NCBI GenBank assembly: GCA_949283985.1
Contig: CASDUM010000095.1
Span: 1-14,215 of the forward strand
Source of the DNA: an uncultured Mycoplasmataceae bacterium
GTDB taxonomy: Bacteria > Bacillota_I > Bacilli_A > Mycoplasmatales > Mycoplasmoidaceae
Direction of reading: 5' to 3'
DNA length: 14,215 bases
The position numbers and the translations under genes were made by a program. This document shows positions 6,456 to 12,167 of this stretch, one piece after another (position 1 is the first letter of the stretch; the number at the start of each line of letters is the position of its first letter). Below the pieces are notes generated by a model. It had not been told where the DNA came from. It made no database searches and saw nothing but the letters and a program-made list of their open reading frames with translations.

Positions 6456-6635
6456 TTAGTCGTTGCTCCTTTGCTTGTACTTAATGATTGCTCCTGTATA
6501 TCTGTTGAAGCTATCAGTAATAAATTTGACACTGCAAATAATAAATCCATGATTTATAAGCTTTAGTAATTTTAGATTAATTCTTTTTTTTAATTCAATA
6601 TTGCAGTTATGTTTGTTAGGTACGATTGTCATCAT
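6456..6635 (-). CDS. Hypothetical 59-residue basic protein
   Basis: Start ATG at 6635 with AGAGG seven bases upstream; a second ATG follows at once and the frame is open further upstream to 6662 without a ribosome site. The protein is basic: MMTIVPNKHNCNIELKKRI, then a helix (NLKLLKLINHG), a strand with one Cys (FIICSVKFIT) and DSFNRYTGAIIKYKQRSND. It is the first gene after parB, 54 bases away with the inverted repeat 6660-6687 in between. No family recognised. Confidence 0.6.
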   Translation of the reverse strand: MMTIVPNKHNCNIELKKRINLKLLKLINHGFIICSVKFITDSFNRYTGAIIKYKQRSND

Positions 6636-6659
6636 AAAGTTACCTCTCGTTTTATTTTG

Positions 6660-6687
6660 CATAAGGTGGAAATTTAACCACCTTATG
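6660..6687. repeat. 10-bp inverted repeat after parB
   Basis: CATAAGGTGG and CCACCTTATG with an 8-base A/T loop, directly behind the parB stop. Neither strand shows a clear U run next to it, so an mRNA-stabilising or processing hairpin, or a protein-binding site, is as likely as a terminator. Confidence 0.55.
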
Positions 6688-6689
6688 TA

Positions 6690-7403
6690 TTAAGTAAGTT
6701 TATTAAGTTCTGATTGGATTCCCAATTTCTCTAATAGTCTATTTAAATCATCATCATCAATACATTTAAAAGTAATGCTTTTATTGGTCATTTTTATTTT
6801 GCAGTCACAAATTTTTTCAATTTCATGAGAAAGTGTACGTAACTGGAAGTTAGAAGATTCATTTTTCTCTTTTCTCTTTTGTAATCTACCTTCTGCAAGA
6901 TTTTTATATTTTTGTGCAGTTCTAGGACTGCACCCCAAAAAAGGAGATAACCAGTCTACTGTAGGCATTCCTTTTTTCTTAAGATTAGGATTCTTTTCTA
7001 ATGCATGAAGGAGATCTTTTGTCATTTGTACTTTTTCGTCATCCGTAAAAGTTTCTTGAGCATTGCTCATATGTAGTTGTAATAATGCAGATGTATCATC
7101 AAGTATCTTGTATACAAGACAAGGAATATCTGGATCGTATGCATCGCCATCAACTAATATTTTCAACGCTGTATATCTTCTTTCACCACCTAAAAGAACG
7201 TATTTTTCTTTATCTTCATCAAAGTATACTTCTAGTGGCTTCATTAGCCCAAATTCTTGTATGTTATTTGCTAGTTCAACAATGTTTCTTATTCTTTTCT
7301 TTATATTATGTGGATTAGGAATAATATCATCAATGTCAATCAATTCAAATTTTGGCTTTCTGTTTAATTTTAGTTCCATATCAACCAGATTAGAGAGTGC
7401 CAT
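6690..7403 (-). CDS. parB: ParB-family partition protein
   Basis: A 237-residue ParB/Spo0J-type protein from ATG 7403 (GAAAGGTGG eight bases upstream; a GTG four codons earlier overlaps that site). The N-terminal ParB domain is clear: IDIDDIIPNPHN (22-33), the CTP-binding GGERRYTALKIL box (72-83) and SNAQETFTDDEK (113-124). A helix-turn-helix follows (about 150-172, LSPFLGCSPRTAQKYKNLAE). The C-terminal third is short and ends in an acidic/leucine segment. It binds centromere sites and stimulates the ParA ATPase in plasmid segregation. It starts one base after the parA stop, so the two are co-translated. It is shorter than chromosomal Spo0J (about 280) but normal for plasmid ParB. Confidence 0.9.
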   Translation of the reverse strand: MALSNLVDMELKLNRKPKFELIDIDDIIPNPHNIKKRIRNIVELANNIQEFGLMKPLEVYFDEDKEKYVLLGGERRYTALKILVDGDAYDPDIPCLVYKILDDTSALLQLHMSNAQETFTDDEKVQMTKDLLHALEKNPNLKKKGMPTVDWLSPFLGCSPRTAQKYKNLAEGRLQKRKEKNESSNFQLRTLSHEIEKICDCKIKMTNKSITFKCIDDDDLNRLLEKLGIQSELNKLT

Positions 7404-7404
7404 A

Positions 7405-8271
7405 TTAATTACCACCTTTCAAAATTTCATCCACCAGATGTTCATAATCAGTTCCAACCTTAGTTTTCGTATCAATAAGTAATTGTGATTGCATTGTAGA
7501 ACGTGATGCAACTGCTTCCTGAAATCCAATTGTTGTTAATAAAACCTTATTACCAAATAATTCTTTTAATTTTATCATGAAATTTTCATAATCCTTTCTT
7601 TTTCCACGTGGAATCATATTCATGAGTATTTTTACATTGTAAATCTGTTCATAATCATCTTCAAAATCAAATATTTCATACATCATATTGATAAATGATC
7701 TTAATTCAAATCCTCCAATTTTCAATGGTATAATGATTTCATCAGAGGCAAATAAACCATTTATTGTAATATTGTTAAAGGTAGGGGCGTGGTCAAAAAT
7801 AATATAGTCATAATCATGTCGAATATTTCGTATTGCTCGTTTTAGACGATTATAAACTAAGCCACTATCTGCTGTTAAATATTTATCAGTTTTAATTAAA
7901 TTAGTTCCCAAACTTGGTATTATGTCTAAATTATCATATTCAGTTTTATAAATGCATTCCTTGATCTCTTGATTCTTATCCAATAGCAATGTGTTTATAT
8001 CTTTTTGAATATAATTATCTTTATTTAGATAATCATCAATAAACTTTACTGCTTTTCTAGTATCCATATTTTCTGGAATAGTTAATTGATTGAAATTTTT
8101 CAAATCGAAAGGTTTTAACTTTATTCCAAAAAACTGTGATACATTCCCCTGTGGATCCAGATCAATTATTAGGACTTTTTTATTCTTTCTAGCTAGTCCA
8201 CTCGCCAGGTTAATAGATGTTGTAGTTTTTCCAACTCCACCTTTTTCATTGATAATGCTAATTTTTCTCAT
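7405..8271 (-). CDS. parA: ParA-family partition ATPase
   Basis: A 288-residue ParA/Soj ATPase. The deviant Walker A motif KGGVGKTT (10-17) has the signature lysine near the start, the A' motif IIDLDPQGN is at 35-43, and Walker B DYIIFDHAP (155-163) carries the usual Asp160. There is no N-terminal helix-turn-helix, so this is the small (type Ib/Soj-like) form that binds DNA non-specifically as an ATP-bound dimer and moves ParB-bound plasmid copies. Start ATG is supported by GAAGGTAACTGAAA. It is the first gene of the large minus-strand operon; the inverted repeats at 8323-8373 lie 52 bases upstream and are a likely autoregulatory/centromere site. Confidence 0.93.
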   Translation of the reverse strand: MRKISIINEKGGVGKTTTSINLASGLARKNKKVLIIDLDPQGNVSQFFGIKLKPFDLKNFNQLTIPENMDTRKAVKFIDDYLNKDNYIQKDINTLLLDKNQEIKECIYKTEYDNLDIIPSLGTNLIKTDKYLTADSGLVYNRLKRAIRNIRHDYDYIIFDHAPTFNNITINGLFASDEIIIPLKIGGFELRSFINMMYEIFDFEDDYEQIYNVKILMNMIPRGKRKDYENFMIKLKELFGNKVLLTTIGFQEAVASRSTMQSQLLIDTKTKVGTDYEHLVDEILKGGN

Positions 8272-8322
8272 TTTCAGTTACCTTCTTCAGCTTAATGCTG
8301 ACCTTTCTTTGATATATTTAGC

Positions 8323-8373
8323 CATAATTGACTAAAAAATCATGATGACGATATGATGTTTTAGTCAGTTATG
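8323..8373. promoter_or_regulatory. 21-bp imperfect inverted repeat upstream of parA (candidate parS/operator)
   Basis: 8323-8343 and 8353-8373 are reverse complements with 19 of 21 positions matching, separated by GATGACGAT. Core arm TTGACTAAAAAATCAT against ATGATGTTTTAGTCAG. Position just before parA fits a ParB binding site or operator. A second GATGATG-rich segment lies at 8418-8450. Confidence 0.6.
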
Positions 8374-8417
8374 AATTAAAAAAATGAAGAATGATAAGTC
8401 TATTGACCATGCTTCTA

Positions 8418-8450
8418 ACATCATCACATCATCGCATTTTCATGAAATGC
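8418..8450. repeat. CATCATC cluster and small palindrome near parA
   Basis: AACATCATCACATCATCGC contains two near-identical CATCATC units in opposite orientation to the ATGATG units at 8342-8358, followed by the palindrome GCATTT-TCATG-AAATGC (8434-8450). Together with 8323-8373 this gene-free stretch of 242 bases looks like a centromere region. No other gene is seen between 8272 and 8513. Confidence 0.4.
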
Positions 8451-8513
8451 TCGTTACATATGTCAGGGCATCTACTATCATTTTCTATTCTGTTGTAAAT
8501 GTACTTGTCTTTG

Positions 8514-9467
8514 CTAGTCGTTTATATAATCGGCTGCAATGTTTGTTATCCACCAGTTATTTAAGAAATCTTTTATTTCTTTGAATTCTTTATTACTTTT
8601 GTGGATCATTTCATCAACATTATTTAAAAGTTCATGAAATTTTTTATATATATCATCAATGGAATCGTAAAATCGCCCATTGTTGATACCTCTTTGAAAT
8701 TCGGTTAGTATGTCATTTATTTCTCTTATTCTCTCATTTTTGGAATACTTAGCTTTTCTAATGATTTTCGTGTCATTTTCTTTGACAGTAATTCTGGAAA
8801 TGGATTGAAAAAATAGAACATTATCAACCAATTGATTAACTGTTTTCAACACTTTACCTTTTATCTTGTTAATAAAAGTGTTGAAATTTTTAAATTTAAA
8901 TACTCTTTCTTCAATTTCTTTCACTGACTTTTCGACGGTTATTGGAGAGCCATCTTTTTTTAGTTTTAAATCTCCTTTTTTAGCTTTTAATAAAGCATTT
9001 GGATTATCTTTGTTGCATCTCTTTCCGGTTGTAGAATCATAGTAATAATCTTGGTTGTATCGTTTTTCTTCTTTTCTAGGCTTCTTGTAGACATAACGAC
9101 TAAAGAACAAAATTTCTACATAGTTTCCATCACCTATAGAGCACTTTTTATATACCCAAAGTAGCTTTTTGAATCTTTGATCAACATTCAAAATGAACTT
9201 TTTTACAAATTCATCTTCAATGTCTTTTTTTATTTGATTTGGAATCATTAATTTCACATAATGGGCAAAAACATTGTGATAAATAGAGCCATCTTCCTTT
9301 TCGATGTAATTCTTCTTATGAGAATTCTTATAGTTCATGAGTTTTTTTATATCTTCTTGATATGTCTTTGAATTAGAAGTAAGAGGAGAACCCTCATTTA
9401 TAAATTGAAAAACATCCTCTGAACTATTGACAGTTTCATATTTGACATACATGTTTGTACTTCTCAT
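8514..9467 (-). CDS. Unrecognised 317-residue basic protein (possible replication initiator)
   Basis: Start ATG at 9467 follows AGGAGGTCTTT. I do not recognise the family. An N-terminal half of mixed fold includes YHNVFAHYVKLMIPNQIKKD and WVYKKCSIGDGNYVEILFF, followed by a basic, aromatic stretch (SRYVYKKPRKEEKRYNQDYY) and a turn-rich KKGDLKLKKDGSPITVEKS. The C-terminal half is predicted largely helical and charged, with repeated Ile/Leu heptads (NDILTEFQRGINNGRF, IYKKFHELLNNVDEMIHK). There is no His-hydrophobic-His motif typical of rolling-circle Rep or relaxases, no Walker box and no signal peptide. Upstream lie two palindromic 30-bp repeats. Between a par locus and repeats a replication protein is the obvious guess, but the sequence does not prove it. 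Confidence 0.7.
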   Translation of the reverse strand: MRSTNMYVKYETVNSSEDVFQFINEGSPLTSNSKTYQEDIKKLMNYKNSHKKNYIEKEDGSIYHNVFAHYVKLMIPNQIKKDIEDEFVKKFILNVDQRFKKLLWVYKKCSIGDGNYVEILFFSRYVYKKPRKEEKRYNQDYYYDSTTGKRCNKDNPNALLKAKKGDLKLKKDGSPITVEKSVKEIEERVFKFKNFNTFINKIKGKVLKTVNQLVDNVLFFQSISRITVKENDTKIIRKAKYSKNERIREINDILTEFQRGINNGRFYDSIDDIYKKFHELLNNVDEMIHKSNKEFKEIKDFLNNWWITNIAADYIND

Positions 9468-9499
9468 AAAGACCTCCTGTTCGTGAGTGTGCGACCTTT

Positions 9500-9529
9500 A
9501 AAATGACATTAAAGTATCTTTAATGTTTT
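9500..9529. repeat. 30-bp palindromic direct repeat, copy 1
   Basis: Contains ACATTAAAG-TAT-CTTTAATGT, a 9-bp inverted repeat, at 9506-9526. Copy 2 differs at one position and starts 61 bases later, about six helical turns, on the same DNA face. On the minus strand TTGAAG (9535-9530), 16 bases, TTTAAT (9513-9508) form a possible weak promoter overlapping this copy, so a bound protein could repress the 317-residue gene. Confidence 0.7.
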
Positions 9530-9560
9530 CTTCAAAAGGTACGTTTATTTAGTTGAATCT

Positions 9561-9590
9561 AAAATGACATTAAAGTTTCTTTAATGTTTT
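9561..9590. repeat. 30-bp palindromic direct repeat, copy 2
   Basis: AAAATGACATTAAAG-TTTC-TTTAATGTTTT, matching copy 1 at 29 of 30 positions and carrying the palindrome ACATTAAAG-TTT-CTTTAATGT at 9567-9587. Possible operator or iteron-like site upstream of the 317-residue gene. Confidence 0.7.
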
Positions 9591-9612
9591 TTTTGAAAAC
9601 TTCCTTAAAATC

Positions 9613-9643
9613 AAAAAAGCGAATGAGTTATTTCATTCGCTTT
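9613..9643 (-). terminator. Rho-independent terminator, minus strand
   Basis: 11-bp stem AAAGCGAATGA/TCATTCGCTTT with a 6-base loop, followed on the minus strand by a run of six T and then GATTTT. It blocks minus-strand transcription arriving from the tRNA side, isolating the repeat/317-residue gene region. No minus-strand gene lies immediately upstream, so its source transcript is unclear. The rest of the gap to the tRNA (9644-9789) shows no gene. Confidence 0.65.
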
Positions 9644-9789
9644 GCAAATATCTAAATTTGATTTACATTTCTTTATTTTTCTTCAACTGTTAAAAATATT
9701 TTATAGATAATCTTATGATCCACCTACAAATTGGTTTGTCTGTCAACAAGGCTTTCGCCCCAAATTAAGTTTAGTCGAATCAGACTAAT

Positions 9790-9863
9790 GCGGGTGTAGT
9801 TCAATGGTAGAACTTCAGCCTTCCAAGCTGACTACGTGGGTTCGATTCCCATCACCCGCTCCA
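9790..9863 (+). tRNA. tRNA-Gly (anticodon UCC)
   Basis: A full cloverleaf can be drawn: acceptor GCGGGTG with CACCCGC, D arm GTTC...GAAC, anticodon stem TCAGC/GCTGA with loop CTTCCAA (anticodon TCC), variable CTAC, T arm GTGGG-TTCGATT-CCCAT, discriminator T and encoded CCA. No degenerate positions are seen, so it looks functional. It is surrounded by element-like genes; tRNA-Gly genes are also common integration sites, but no second copy of its 3' end occurs in this window. Confidence 0.97.
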
Positions 9864-9948
9864 TTTTTATTTTAGTCAAGTTATTAATCAATGAAAAGAT
9901 ATTTTAATTTGGTCGAATGAAATATCACATTACTTATTCAATTTTAAA

Positions 9949-9984
9949 AGTCCAATCAAATAACCTAAGTTATCCAACTGGACT
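9949..9984. repeat. Nested hairpin in the gap after the tRNA
   Basis: AGTCCA and TGGACT enclose ATAAC-CTAA-GTTAT, giving a two-tier stem. No gene is seen in 9864-10002; this is its only clear structure. It may be a transcript end for the tRNA or a binding site. Confidence 0.35.
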
Positions 9985-10002
9985 GAATAATTGAACTTGA
10001 CC

Positions 10003-10031
10003 TTGATAAAAGTGTTTGTTATTGATATAAT
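10003..10031 (+). promoter_or_regulatory. Strong sigma-A promoter of a small RNA
   Basis: TTGATA, 17 bases, perfect TATAAT. Transcription would begin near 10037-10039. No gene follows; a terminator ends the unit at about 10193. Confidence 0.7.
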
Positions 10032-10036
10032 TTAAT

Positions 10037-10193
10037 TACGGTTATGCAATTTCATAACTGAATTACATTAAGTAATTAAATATATATAAATTCTAACTAT
10101 CTTTTAACAATGAAATAGTTATTATGATCAGTGTTATGTTGGTGATAACTCTGGTTATTGATACATCGTTTTTGTTTTCAACGATGTTTTTTT
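10037..10193 (+). ncRNA. Predicted structured small RNA, about 155 nt, possible antitoxin RNA
   Basis: The stretch has a near-consensus promoter 6 bases upstream and a strong terminator at its end, but no open frame: ATGs at 10043 and 10110 stop after five and two codons. It is full of inverted repeats: GTTATG/CATAAC at the 5' end, ATTAC/GTAAT, TAACTAT/ATAGTTA, ATAAC/GTTAT, then the terminator stem. It runs towards the 3' end of the hydrophobic peptide gene on the opposite strand; no minus-strand terminator is seen in between, so the two transcripts probably overlap. This is the arrangement of TxpA/RatA and BsrG/SR4 type I toxin-antitoxin pairs (established for those systems, inferred here). 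Alternatives are a plasmid copy-control RNA or another regulator. Confidence 0.5.
10163..10193 (+). terminator. Rho-independent terminator of the small RNA
   Basis: Stem ACATCGTT/AACGATGT (8 bp) with a 9-base loop and a run of six T. On the minus strand there is no T run, so it is one-directional. Confidence 0.75.
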
Positions 10194-10207
10194 GTTTTCA
10201 TAATGAA

Positions 10208-10293
10208 TTATATCATATCTTTTTTGTAAATGCTATAAAATATGATTTTTTAATTTATATTTTATGTCCTTTCTTATAAGTGATATGATATAA
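10208..10293. repeat. Distant 12-bp inverted repeat around the peptide gene's 3' end
   Basis: TTATATCATATC (10208-10219) and GATATGATATAA (10282-10293) are perfect reverse complements 62 bases apart. In the minus-strand mRNA they would pair the coding 3' part with the 3' UTR, a long-range fold of the kind that controls type I toxin mRNAs. Confidence 0.4.
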
Positions 10294-10415
10294 ATTGTTA
10301 CTAATATAGCTAGGACAACAAGTGTTATATAAATTGTCCCAATCAAAAAATCGCAAATAACTCTAATTAGTGAATTAAAGATTATCATGCTAATATCCAC
10401 TAAGACGGACAACAT
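10233..10415 (-). CDS. Hydrophobic 60-residue peptide with basic tail, type I toxin-like
   Basis: Starts at ATG 10415 with AGAGGTGATTAG upstream. The N-terminus MLSVLVDISMIIFNSLIRVI and the centre FLIGTIYITLVVLAILVTIY form one or two membrane spans, and the end ISLIRKDIKYKLKNHIL carries five Lys/Arg residues. Short hydrophobic peptides with a charged C-terminus are characteristic of type I toxins and small membrane stress peptides in Bacillota; no exact family match is recognised. A near-perfect promoter (TTGACA-17-TACAAT) lies at 10443-10471. The convergent small RNA at 10037-10193 and the divergent HTH gene suggest double control. It could instead be a membrane protein of another role. Confidence 0.6.
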   Translation of the reverse strand: MLSVLVDISMIIFNSLIRVICDFLIGTIYITLVVLAILVTIYIISLIRKDIKYKLKNHIL

Positions 10416-10442
10416 CTAATCACCTCTTTCTTATCTATTAAC

Positions 10443-10471
10443 ATTGTACATTATATCATTTACTTTGTCAA
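10443..10471 (-). promoter_or_regulatory. Near-consensus promoter of the hydrophobic peptide gene
   Basis: On the minus strand TTGACA, 17 bases, TACAAT. The transcript would start about 10436, giving a short leader with the ribosome site AGAGGTGA. Confidence 0.7.
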
Positions 10472-10519
10472 TACAAAATGTAAATTATTTAGTTTCCATT
10501 GTATATTATAAAGTTTTCA

Positions 10520-10547
10520 TTGATAATTTATAAGTTTATTGTATAAT
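10520..10547 (+). promoter_or_regulatory. Candidate promoter of the HTH gene
   Basis: TTGATA, 16 bases, TATAAT. The start point would fall close to the ribosome site GAGGTGA (10554-10560), so the leader would be very short; TTGTAT-16-GATAAT (10500-10527) is an alternative that gives a normal leader. Confidence 0.45.
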
Positions 10548-10568
10548 ATTAATGAGGTGATTTTAATA

Positions 10569-10817
10569 ATGAAATATACGAAGGTTTCAGCATTGCTAAG
10601 ATTACGTGATAAGACACTTTCATCTTTTGCAGCTTATTTAGGTGTATCACGACAACAAATAGCAAATAAAAAAAGGAAAGATTCATTTACTGTTGATGAA
10701 TTTATTAGATTGGCTGATTTTACAGATACTACTCTTTGCTTTGTTGATAATAAAACAGGGGAGATTTTGATGAAATTTGATGCAAAAGAAGATGTTGCGA
10801 GAAATCTAGTTGAATAA
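10569..10817 (+). CDS. Small helix-turn-helix regulator (82 residues)
   Basis: ATG at 10569 preceded by GAGGTGATTTTAATA; a TTG 30 bases earlier is in frame but lies in the promoter. The N-terminal half is a Cro/CI-like helix-turn-helix: VSALLRLRDKTLSSFAAYLG then VSRQQIANKKRK (about 6-37), with the recognition helix SRQQIANKKR. The remainder (DEFIRLADFTDTTLCFVDNK) looks like the last helix and strands of a short XRE-type domain; the tail is charged. It is divergent from the hydrophobic peptide gene and probably represses that promoter and its own through the shared repeats (inference). In type I loci a protein regulator is unusual, so the module may instead be a regulator with a target peptide. 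Confidence 0.75.
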   Translation: MKYTKVSALLRLRDKTLSSFAAYLGVSRQQIANKKRKDSFTVDEFIRLADFTDTTLCFVDNKTGEILMKFDAKEDVARNLVE

Positions 10818-10829
10818 AGTAGGTGTAAA

Positions 10830-10907
10830 ATGTTATTGATCATAGACCTTATTATATTCAGTTGTATTAGAGGTGATTATTTTTCAATTAAGTACAGTTT
10901 TGCATAA
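10830..10907 (+). CDS. Possible 25-residue hydrophobic peptide after the HTH gene
   Basis: ATG at 10830, 13 bases behind the HTH stop, with AGTAGGTG as modest ribosome site. The peptide reads MLLIIDLIIFSCIRGDYFSI and then KYSFA. It resembles the start of the hydrophobic peptide on the other side (ML, D, IIF, IR in similar order). This may be chance in A+T-rich DNA. Confidence 0.25.
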   Translation: MLLIIDLIIFSCIRGDYFSIKYSFA

Positions 10908-10917
10908 TATTCTATAA

Positions 10918-10966
10918 TAAAAAGAGGTTTAATGTAAATTTGGAGATTTACACTAAACTTCTTTTA
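10918..10966. terminator. Bidirectional terminator between the HTH gene and the exported-protein gene
   Basis: 17-base arms AGAGGTTTAATGTAAAT (10923-10939) and ATTTACACTAAACTTCT (10946-10962), paired with G-U positions. It has CTTTTAA to the right and TTTTTATTATAG on the minus strand. It ends the convergent transcripts of both neighbours. Confidence 0.75.
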
Positions 10967-11015
10967 ATGTTGATTTAATTTTCTAGCAATATCATATTTC
11001 TTTATTTACTTTTTA

Positions 11016-12167
11016 TTAACTAGTATAGATATGTGATGTAGCATACTTAGTATCATTTGCATATTTATCTAAAGCATGGATTCTATATGTGAATTCAGGT
11101 TTAGTACCTTGTTTAACAGAATATTCAGATGCAAATTCGAATATATCCCCAGAATCAAAATTTGCATTACTTAAAAGAGTACCATCTTGTACAGTCCATA
11201 TACTTGAATAATTATCAATGCTTTTTAATGTTATTTTAGCTTTTGGACCAGAATAAGATACAGAAACTGTGGCAGATTTATAGCCGATACTAAAAGAATA
11301 TGACGTAGTTCCACTCTTGCTTGTAGGTTTTTTATCTAGAACATTTGCTTGATATTTTGAAAGACCATTATGCTGTAATGTGAAATAATGTCCATTTTTT
11401 GAAAAGTACACGTTCGTTTTTAAAATGTAATAATCTTTTGATGTATCAGTATCACTGGTATCTTTATATAATCTATAGCTAGTGTTAAAGTACGTACTCG
11501 TAGGTTTGTCTGATGAATTGAGAAGGTAATATCTATTTGTACCTGATCTATGCATTGAATATCCAAATGGTTGAGGCTGATTTCTTTCAATTAAAAAATC
11601 TAAACATGGTATCAAATAGCTTTCAATTGGTAAAGAACTTTCATTGAAATGAACAGTTTCAATATTATCTTTTAAACTATTGTTCTCAGTATATTTCAAT
11701 ACAGAAAATTCTCCACGCATATTAATCAATTCGTTAGATATAATTTCTCCAGTGTTTGAAGAATATATAAGAGAATAATTTTTAAATACAACTCCTAATT
11801 CTTCTGATAACTTTTCTATAGTGCTGTGACCAACAAATAAAATAAAGTTTTCCTTTATATATTCTTTTACAAGTTGTTTAACTTGAAGATTTGATAATGT
11901 TTTATTATCAACAGCGACCATACTACTACTATCGAATTGATATTTATTTAAATTTTGGGGATTAATTACTTCTATTTCATAATTTTTATATTTTTCATCT
12001 ACGTTGTTAATGAAACTGATATCTAAATCTTGTTCTGTTATAAATAATAATTTTCCACTACCAGATGACGCTATCACATTTTTATTATTAAACTTATCAC
12101 TAACAGTTAAAATACATCCTACAATTAATAAGATTGATATTGCTATTTTGAAAAATTTTGATTTCAT
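11016..12167 (-). CDS. Exported 383-residue protein of unknown function
   Basis: The N-terminus MKSKFFKIAISILLIVGC is an export signal. It could be a lipoprotein (LIVGC, Cys18), although the sequence stays hydrophobic after it, or be cut near VIA|SS (about 33-35). Residues about 38-160 have an alternating strand-helix order (KLLFITEQDLDISFINNV, FILFVGHSTIEKLSEELGVVF) like an alpha/beta domain. A proline-rich link (NQPQPFGYSM) leads to a beta-rich, Ser/Thr/Tyr-rich half (about 200-383: SFSIGYKSATVSVSYSGPKA and following), like a secreted beta sandwich. The family is not recognised. ATG at 12167 has GGAGGAAAAATC upstream. Divergent from the PadR operon and ended by the hairpin at 10918-10966. 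Possibly a secreted effector or surface factor under PadR control (inference). Confidence 0.75.
   Translation of the reverse strand: MKSKFFKIAISILLIVGCILTVSDKFNNKNVIASSGSGKLLFITEQDLDISFINNVDEKYKNYEIEVINPQNLNKYQFDSSSMVAVDNKTLSNLQVKQLVKEYIKENFILFVGHSTIEKLSEELGVVFKNYSLIYSSNTGEIISNELINMRGEFSVLKYTENNSLKDNIETVHFNESSLPIESYLIPCLDFLIERNQPQPFGYSMHRSGTNRYYLLNSSDKPTSTYFNTSYRLYKDTSDTDTSKDYYILKTNVYFSKNGHYFTLQHNGLSKYQANVLDKKPTSKSGTTSYSFSIGYKSATVSVSYSGPKAKITLKSIDNYSSIWTVQDGTLLSNANFDSGDIFEFASEYSVKQGTKPEFTYRIHALDKYANDTKYATSHIYTS

Larger units (their letters stand above)
10442..10550. repeat. Repeated CATTGTAYATTATA motifs between the divergent genes (candidate operators)
   Basis: 10442-10455 (CATTGTACATTATA) and 10497-10510 (CATTGTATATTATA) differ at one base; 10537-10550 (TATTGTATAATATT) is a looser third copy. 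The first covers the -10 of the minus promoter, the third the -10 of the plus promoter. A likely binding set for the adjacent HTH protein. Confidence 0.5.

Noticed and set aside
8272..8513. Canonical Spo0J parS site
   Set aside because: No sequence close to TGTTNCACGTGAAACA is present here or elsewhere in the window.
8384..8584. Plus-strand 66-codon frame next to the parA region
   Set aside because: No ribosome site; overlaps the end of the 317-residue gene on the other strand and the repeat cluster; composition is that of a shadow frame.
10110..10275. Plus-strand frame from an ATG near 10131 reading a hydrophobic peptide through the terminator
   Set aside because: No ribosome site and the frame crosses a strong terminator and the opposite peptide gene; unlikely to be translated.
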